Assembly (NCBI GenBank): GCA_002254335.1
Contig: NIVA01000135.1
Coordinates: 1 to 10,347 of the forward strand
From: Bacteroidetes bacterium 4572_114
Lineage (GTDB): Bacteria > Bacteroidota > Bacteroidia > Bacteroidales > 4484-276
DNA length: 10,347 nucleotides
Direction: 5' to 3'
This document shows positions 6,392 to 10,347 of the stretch, one piece after another. The position numbers and the translations under genes are program-made. Positions within the stretch are counted from its first letter, which is position 1. Each line of letters starts with the position of its first letter. A model generated the notes under the pieces. That model made no database searches and was not told where the DNA came from. It was given only the letters and a program-made list of their open reading frames with translations.

Positions 6392-7666
6392 CTATCGTAA
6401 TATAAGCCAGATTTTCATATCAAAATCTTTTTTGAAAATTTTAAGGTCGCTCGAAGCTTCCGTAAGGCTGGTATAGTTTTTAATGGCAACACGAAAATTT
6501 CCGTTGGGTTCACGCCCCAGGATTTCCGGTTTAAAACCGAAATGAATAAAGTTGTTTTTTCTCTTTTCGGCATTAAAATACGATTTAAACGAACCGGCAA
6601 TTATGTAGTATTTTTTTTGTTGTGGCTGTGGTTGTTCTTGTGGTATTGCACTTTGTAAAGTATCCGGTTTTTCTTGTTTATAATCAATACCTCCAGTGGT
6701 GTCATCTGTTACTGGTCCCGCCTGGACTTGTGTACCAAGATTTTCGTTCGTTCTAATCTTTTCCTCGGGCGGACAACCATCATTTTCTTTCGCCCCTCTT
6801 ATTGTGGGGCATTTGTCCAGATGATCGGGGACACTGTCCCTATCGAAGTCGGGACAACCCTTAAACTCAGGTGGGCCAGGTTCATAAGGGCATTCATCCA
6901 CTGAATTTTTTGTCCTATCATTGTCATCATCCGGGCAACCGTTTGTTGCAGCACTTCCGTATAACTTAGGGCAGATATCCAGGTTGTCCGGGATTCCATC
7001 ACCATCGGAGTCGGGACACCCTTGAAGTAAATCTGTTCCTGGCATATCGGGACATTTATCGTGTATATCGGGTATTTGGTCTTTATCTTTATCGGCCATA
7101 TTTCCAAACCTGACAACCAATCCGAAATTGTAATTGGCATAGTCGTTAAAATCATATAAATAATTGTAGCTTACTTCTGCATTTATACCAAACTTATCGG
7201 TCGGCCATATATTGATCCCAAAGCCGGCCGATTGTCCTAGATAAGTTATATCATCAATTGTTGATCCATTGGTCCCTAATAATATATAGGGATCGAGGAT
7301 GCAATCTTCCTTGAGGATATAGCCATTTGCAAATTTATATTCCACTTGACAACCCACCTTTCTGAAATGCTCATCTGATATGGTTTTCTGAAGTGGAATG
7401 GCATTTATCATTTGGACATCCATCGTAACCTGTTGCATATATCCACTGAGCGTAAACGAATTGTTGACCATCCTGCCGAACCGCACCTTAGACAGCCCAT
7501 TTTTTTGGTTCCAGCTAATGGATTGAAAATGATCAACAAAAGGTTTTTCAATGATTTGAAAGTCAACAAAGTTAGTCCCGGCTTCGATAAACCAGGGGTG
7601 GTACAGGTTTTGGCCGGAGAGACCAGATACGCTAAAAATGAATATTGCCAGTAGATATTTTTTCAT
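6392..7666 (-). CDS. Secreted outer-membrane barrel protein with four TSP3 repeats and a C-terminal SPOR domain
   Basis: 424 residues from the ATG at 7666. A TTG-initiated version 10 codons longer (7696) is unlikely because that TTG is the end of a perfect -7 promoter element, and MKKYLLAIFIFSVSGLSG is a proper signal peptide (cleavage near residue 18). Residues about 20-188 look like an OmpA/OprF-type beta-barrel ending in YNFGLVVRFG. Residues 192-299 are exactly four 27-residue thrombospondin type 3 (calcium-binding) repeats, each ending GCP; the third (DDDNDRTKNSVDECP) has lost part of the DxDxDGxxD pattern. A Pro/Gln-rich linker (about 300-350) leads to a SPOR domain (351-424: KKYYIIAGSF...NAEKRK...GNFRVAI), which in other proteins binds denuded septal peptidoglycan. 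The usual OmpA C-terminal peptidoglycan domain is absent, so the SPOR domain probably takes its place as wall anchor. Its stop is 5 bp from that of the convergent LpxD-like gene. Confidence 0.88.
   Translation of the reverse strand: MKKYLLAIFIFSVSGLSGQNLYHPWFIEAGTNFVDFQIIEKPFVDHFQSISWNQKNGLSKVRFGRMVNNSFTLSGYMQQVTMDVQMINAIPLQKTISDEHFRKVGCQVEYKFANGYILKEDCILDPYILLGTNGSTIDDITYLGQSAGFGINIWPTDKFGINAEVSYNYLYDFNDYANYNFGLVVRFGNMADKDKDQIPDIHDKCPDMPGTDLLQGCPDSDGDGIPDNLDICPKLYGSAATNGCPDDDNDRTKNSVDECPYEPGPPEFKGCPDFDRDSVPDHLDKCPTIRGAKENDGCPPEEKIRTNENLGTQVQAGPVTDDTTGGIDYKQEKPDTLQSAIPQEQPQPQQKKYYIIAGSFKSYFNAEKRKNNFIHFGFKPEILGREPNGNFRVAIKNYTSLTEASSDLKIFKKDFDMKIWLILR
6409..6434 (+). terminator. Weak candidate terminator for the lipid A operon, inside the convergent gene
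   Basis: A 7-bp stem AGATTTT (6409-6415) / AAAATCT (6422-6428) with a 6-nt loop is followed by a T run (6428-6433) on the plus strand, 23 bp after the LpxD-like stop. The stem is almost all A-T, and the bases also encode the C-terminus of the opposite gene (DFDMKIW), so this may be chance. Confidence 0.25.
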
Positions 7667-7693
7667 CAATTTAAAATTTATATTAAAATACCA

Positions 7694-7701
7694 CAAAAGT
7701 A
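7694..7701 (-). promoter_or_regulatory. Bacteroidota-type -7 promoter element for the barrel/SPOR gene
   Basis: On the minus strand 7701..7694 reads TACTTTTG, an exact TAnnTTTG match and identical to the lpxC-fabZ element. Twenty bases further upstream, TTTC (7725..7722) is one base off the -33 TTTG. A transcript would begin near 7687, giving a leader of about 20 nt before the ATG at 7666, and excluding the TTG at 7696 as start. Confidence 0.65.
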
Positions 7702-7752
7702 ATAATAAAAATGTTAAACCGGAAATTGAATTTTGGGATTGTTATGAAAAGG

Positions 7753-7834
7753 GGCCTTCCAGGTTCTAATCCATATTAATACCGATATATTTAGCATAAG
7801 AGAAAGATGCCTATGGCTGGAAACCTGGAAGGCC
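7753..7834. repeat. 82-bp element bounded by perfect 13-bp inverted repeats
   Basis: The left arm ggccttccaggtt (7753-7765) is the exact reverse complement of aacctggaaggcc (7822-7834), with 56 bp of AT-rich sequence between. The arms have the CCT-NNN-AGG pattern also seen in the two hairpins at 7853-7885 and 10018-10049. I see no target-site duplication at the ends and no coding capacity inside. It lies between the acyl-CoA synthetase terminator and the promoter of the barrel protein gene. Confidence 0.75.
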
Positions 7835-7852
7835 TTGGTGCAATTGGCCGAA

Positions 7853-7885
7853 AAACCTAACAGGTTTCCAAAACCTGTTAGGTTT
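7853..7885 (-). terminator. Perfect 15-bp palindromic hairpin, likely terminator of the acyl-CoA synthetase gene
   Basis: The arms aaacctaacaggttt (7853-7867) and aaacctgttaggttt (7871-7885) pair perfectly around a 3-base loop (cca). The hairpin begins 8 nt (7892-7885 side) after the stop of the minus-strand gene ending at 7893, and in that direction it runs into five T residues, as expected of an intrinsic terminator. Each arm is itself a small palindrome (AAACCT-GTT-AGGTTT). Confidence 0.75.
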
Positions 7886-7892
7886 AGTCCCA

Positions 7893-9950
7893 CTACTTCT
7901 CAATCCTGATCCTGGCATCCACCGCAACAACTTTTTCGGCAGAACCTAACAACGGGTTCAAATCCATTTCCACAATCTCAGGGGCTGTGGTAACCAAAGC
8001 CGAAAGACGGACGATTATCTCGGTAAACATTTTTTCATTCACACCTTCCTGCCCACGGACACCTTTAATTATCTTGTAGCTCTTCAGCTTCCTGATCATT
8101 GTGGATGTCTCCTGGAGGGTTAATGGGGCCAGGCCGGTTTGGATATCTTTTAGCACTTCAATAAAAATACCGCCCATGCCGCAAAGCACCGTATGCCCGA
8201 ACTTTGGCTCAAATTTGGCGCCTGCAAACAGTTCCACTCCCGAAAGCATGGGCTGGATCAAGATAGCTGTTGTATCTTTTATTTGGATCATCCGGTTAAA
8301 TTCCTTTCTTACCGATTCACCATCCTTTACATTTAAAACCACACCACCAACATCTGACTTATGCACTGGGCCAACTACTTTCATCACTACCGGTAGGCCA
8401 AGTATGGCAGCGGCCTCAACCGCCCTGTCGGCAGTTTTTACCACCTTTTCGCCTGCCCTCGCTATTCCGGCAGCATCAAGTAATATTTGCACATCACCGG
8501 GCGAAAGATACCCATTGTTATTTTCCTTTATCACTTTTCTGATTGATTCCGTATCAATTGTTGGCAGATCAATTTCCGCTTCAACCGGCGCAGCAGTGTG
8601 ATAAACCCGGCACAAGGCATTGCCCAAAATAGCTTCATCCGGGAAGTTTATCCTGCCCATCGAAAGAAATTCAGCCACTTCGGCCTTTGCAGTTACAACG
8701 GAGGGGAGCACCGGGTAAATAGGTTTTTTGGCTGTCTTCATTTTTTCATCCAGCACACGGTAGGCATCATAAACTTCAACCAGGCCCGGTGTCCCGAATA
8801 TCACAACCATGCCATCTATCTCATCAAATTTATTATCAACAAAGTCGATGATTGTACCAAGTTGTCCGGCCGTACCTGTTGCCAGGAAGTCGATGGGATT
8901 GGCAACTGATGAACCAGGGTACAATTCCTGCAAAAGCTCATCAACCTCCGGGCCTTCGATGTGTGGAACTTTTAATCCGCCATGCGAAAGTGCATCCGTT
9001 AGCATAACCGCAGGCCCGCCGGCATGGGTTATGATGGCAATATTTTCGCCCTTCAAAGGTGGGTGCATAAACACCGAAGCCACGGCAATCAGGTCTTCGC
9101 GGCCATAGCAACGCACTATACCGGCCTTACGGAAGAGGGCATCCACGGCAACATCGGGGCTGGCAAGGGCACCGGTATGTGATGAAGCGGCACGGCTTCC
9201 CGCTTCGGACGAGCCGGCCTTTACGGCAGCAATCCGGCAGCCTTTCCTGATAAGTGAAGAAGCATGCAATAAAAGTTTTTTTGGCTTCGAGATATTTTCG
9301 ATATAAAGCAATTTTACCCTGGAACTGGTTTTTGGATCGAAAGTGTTGTCCATATATTCCACAATCTCCTCAACACCCATCTGGGCACTGTTGCCCACCG
9401 AAAAAACACTGTTAAATGTCAGCCCTTTGGGAATGGCCGATTCCATGATAAAACATGCCGTGGCCCCTGACCCGGAAATAAAATCAATCCCGTTGGGATC
9501 GAGTTTGGGGATAGGTTCGGTAAACACGCTGGCATGGTTGGGGGTGAGCACGCCAATACAATTTGGCCCGATAAGCGAACCTTTTACAGCATCGACCACC
9601 TTAACAATTTTTTGCTCCAGGATTTTTCCCTCTTCACCCTCCTCGCTAAAACCTGCCGAGATAATAATAAAAGCTTTTGTCCCTTTAACATAAGCCAGTT
9701 CCTCAATAGTTTGCAGGGTGTATTTTGCAGCAATGGCAAGGATGGCCAGTTCCACTTTGGGCAATTCATTTAGTTTTTGGTAGGATTTTATCCCCTGCAC
9801 TTCGGTCTCCTTTGGGTTGGAAACATAAAGTTTTCCGCTAAACCCTGAGCCGATAAGGTTTTTTAGGATTTTTCCACCGGGCTTGGTGATATCTTTTGAT
9901 CCGCCTACAACAACGATACTTCTCGGATTAATAAGTTCTTTGGTAACCAT
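7893..9950 (-). CDS. Fused acyl-/acetyl-CoA synthetase, ADP (NDP)-forming
   Basis: 685 residues carrying both the alpha and beta parts of ADP-forming acetate--CoA ligase. The enzyme interconverts acyl-CoA + ADP + phosphate with acid + CoA + ATP and would save energy from acetyl-CoA or a related acyl-CoA. In order: a CoA-binding Rossmann domain (about 7-100, with PRSIVVVGGS), a first succinyl-CoA-ligase-like domain (about 150-280) with SHTGA bearing the presumed phosphorylated H258 and the supporting E218, a second ligase-like domain (about 300-450; ITHAGGPAVM, NPIDF), and a C-terminal ATP-grasp domain (about 480-685) with VVMKVVGPVHKSDVGGV around H530. All segments look intact. ATG at 9950 gives the family N-terminus. 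The substrate acid cannot be read from the sequence. It appears to be a single-gene transcript, with its own promoter region upstream and a strong hairpin downstream. Confidence 0.93.
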   Translation of the reverse strand: MVTKELINPRSIVVVGGSKDITKPGGKILKNLIGSGFSGKLYVSNPKETEVQGIKSYQKLNELPKVELAILAIAAKYTLQTIEELAYVKGTKAFIIISAGFSEEGEEGKILEQKIVKVVDAVKGSLIGPNCIGVLTPNHASVFTEPIPKLDPNGIDFISGSGATACFIMESAIPKGLTFNSVFSVGNSAQMGVEEIVEYMDNTFDPKTSSRVKLLYIENISKPKKLLLHASSLIRKGCRIAAVKAGSSEAGSRAASSHTGALASPDVAVDALFRKAGIVRCYGREDLIAVASVFMHPPLKGENIAIITHAGGPAVMLTDALSHGGLKVPHIEGPEVDELLQELYPGSSVANPIDFLATGTAGQLGTIIDFVDNKFDEIDGMVVIFGTPGLVEVYDAYRVLDEKMKTAKKPIYPVLPSVVTAKAEVAEFLSMGRINFPDEAILGNALCRVYHTAAPVEAEIDLPTIDTESIRKVIKENNNGYLSPGDVQILLDAAGIARAGEKVVKTADRAVEAAAILGLPVVMKVVGPVHKSDVGGVVLNVKDGESVRKEFNRMIQIKDTTAILIQPMLSGVELFAGAKFEPKFGHTVLCGMGGIFIEVLKDIQTGLAPLTLQETSTMIRKLKSYKIIKGVRGQEGVNEKMFTEIIVRLSALVTTAPEIVEMDLNPLLGSAEKVVAVDARIRIEK

Positions 9951-9977
9951 TGGTATATATTTTATTTTAATTTGCGG

Positions 9978-9985
9978 CGAAAGTA
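9978..9985 (-). promoter_or_regulatory. Candidate -7 promoter element of the acyl-CoA synthetase gene
   Basis: On the minus strand 9985..9978 reads TACTTTCG, one base from TAnnTTTG, 27 bp before the ATG. A TTG at 10011..10009 lies 23 bases upstream, slightly longer than usual spacing. An overlapping alternative, AATATTTG (9993..9986), is also one base off, with a TTG 22 bases upstream (10018..10016). I cannot choose between them. Confidence 0.4.
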
Positions 9986-10017
9986 CAAATATTCACGATT
10001 GGAAAAGTCAATTCCCA

Positions 10018-10049
10018 ACCCTGACGAGGGTTTAAAACCCTGTCAGGGT
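10018..10049 (-). terminator. Palindromic hairpin after the VOC gene, possible terminator
   Basis: The left arm accctgacgagggttt (10018-10033) pairs with aaaccctgtcagggt (10035-10049) except for one extra G (10026) in the left arm. It begins 13 bp after the stop of the minus-strand gene ending at 10063. In that direction it is not followed by a T run, so termination is less certain than at 7853-7885. It may instead belong to a dispersed palindrome family. Confidence 0.55.
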
Positions 10050-10062
10050 ACAAAGAAATGGA

Positions 10063-10347
10063 CTATTCCCCACTTTCAACCTCCTCGGCAAAAGTGAAGA
10101 AATAGCCATTACAATCTTTTATCATCATCTCCTTCATTCCGTAAAAAGTTTTATATGGCGTTTTTATGATGGCTGATTTGTCGCTTATCTTTTCATAGAG
10201 TTCCTCAAGGCCAGACATTTTAGTGAAAAATGACATGCTCCCCCCCATTGGGATTTCATCAAAGAAAGAAGAATCGGCAACTATGCTTTTTCTGGTTTGG
10301 AACATCAGCGCTACCTCATCCTTCTGGACCATCGCCCAATCCATTTC
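10063..10347 (-). CDS. Glyoxalase/bleomycin-resistance (VOC) fold protein, C-terminal part
   Basis: 94 residues are visible, entering at the right edge in an open frame (a Glu codon precedes the first in-window Met), so the true start lies outside and the internal Met is not the start. The pattern fits the second half of a VOC-superfamily domain: EMDWAMVQKDEVALMFQ, then SFFTKMSGLEELYEKI, then KTPYKTFYGMKEMMIKDCNGYFFTFAEE. That last stretch is the YGxxExxxxDxxGxxxxFxE ending common to glyoxalase-like proteins, including one presumed metal-ligand Glu. VOC proteins range from lyases and dioxygenases to antibiotic-binding proteins, and no specific activity can be assigned. It is co-directional with the acyl-CoA synthetase but separated from it by a palindrome and a promoter region. 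Confidence 0.83.
   Translation of the reverse strand, partial: EMDWAMVQKDEVALMFQTRKSIVADSSFFDEIPMGGSMSFFTKMSGLEELYEKISDKSAIIKTPYKTFYGMKEMMIKDCNGYFFTFAEEVESGE

Noticed and set aside
7667..7696. Ten-residue N-terminal extension of the barrel/SPOR protein from TTG 7696
   Set aside because: The TTG is part of the promoter element TACTTTTG, and the ATG at 7666 starts a standard signal peptide.
8101..8601. 166-residue plus-strand open frame
   Set aside because: Antisense to the ATP-grasp domain of the acyl-CoA synthetase; Ser/Thr/Pro-rich translation typical of a shadow frame.

Overview
The window reads as a chromosomal stretch from a member of the Bacteroidota (Bacteroidetes). The evidence is an LpxC-FabZ fusion gene, an LpxD-like acyltransferase lying next to an elongation factor P (EF-P) gene, an outer-membrane barrel protein with thrombospondin type 3 repeats and a SPOR domain, and promoter elements matching the Bacteroidota -7 consensus TAnnTTTG. 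I cannot name the genus. Nearly all of the window is ordinary core-genome coding sequence. I see no tRNA, rRNA, CRISPR array, transposase, phage gene or recognisable defence system.

Layout, left to right. Positions 1-2532 (minus strand) hold a membrane sensor histidine kinase followed with no gap by hemW, which runs off the left edge. A 191-bp divergent intergenic region (2533-2723) carries the promoter of the plus-strand lipid A cluster. That cluster is lpxC-fabZ (2724-4115), lpxA (4122-4919), a repeat-filled 100-bp gap, an EF-P gene that has lost its N-terminal domain (to 5436), and an LpxD-like N-acyltransferase (5442-6386). Tail to tail with it, 5 bp away, is a minus-strand gene for a secreted barrel/TSP3/SPOR protein (6392-7666). 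A 226-bp intergenic region with two inverted repeats follows, then a minus-strand fused acyl-CoA synthetase of the ADP-forming type (7893-9950), another palindrome, and the 3' part of a glyoxalase-fold (VOC) protein that runs off the right edge.

How the genes work together. LpxA adds the first 3-hydroxyacyl chain to UDP-GlcNAc, LpxC removes the acetyl group, and an LpxD-type enzyme adds the second acyl chain. FabZ works on the 3-hydroxyacyl-ACP pool that feeds these acyl transfers, so the cluster links lipid A synthesis with fatty-acid elongation. The other genes (heme-related radical SAM protein, sensor kinase, ADP-forming acyl-CoA synthetase, VOC protein) are housekeeping or metabolic neighbours without a clear common pathway.

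Most worth a second look are: the EF-P gene missing about 50 N-terminal residues, including the loop lysine that is post-translationally modified, with arrays of 7-bp and 11-bp repeats in their place; and three inverted repeats at 7753-10049 that share a CCT-NNN-AGG arm design in which the central triplet differs but pairing is kept.
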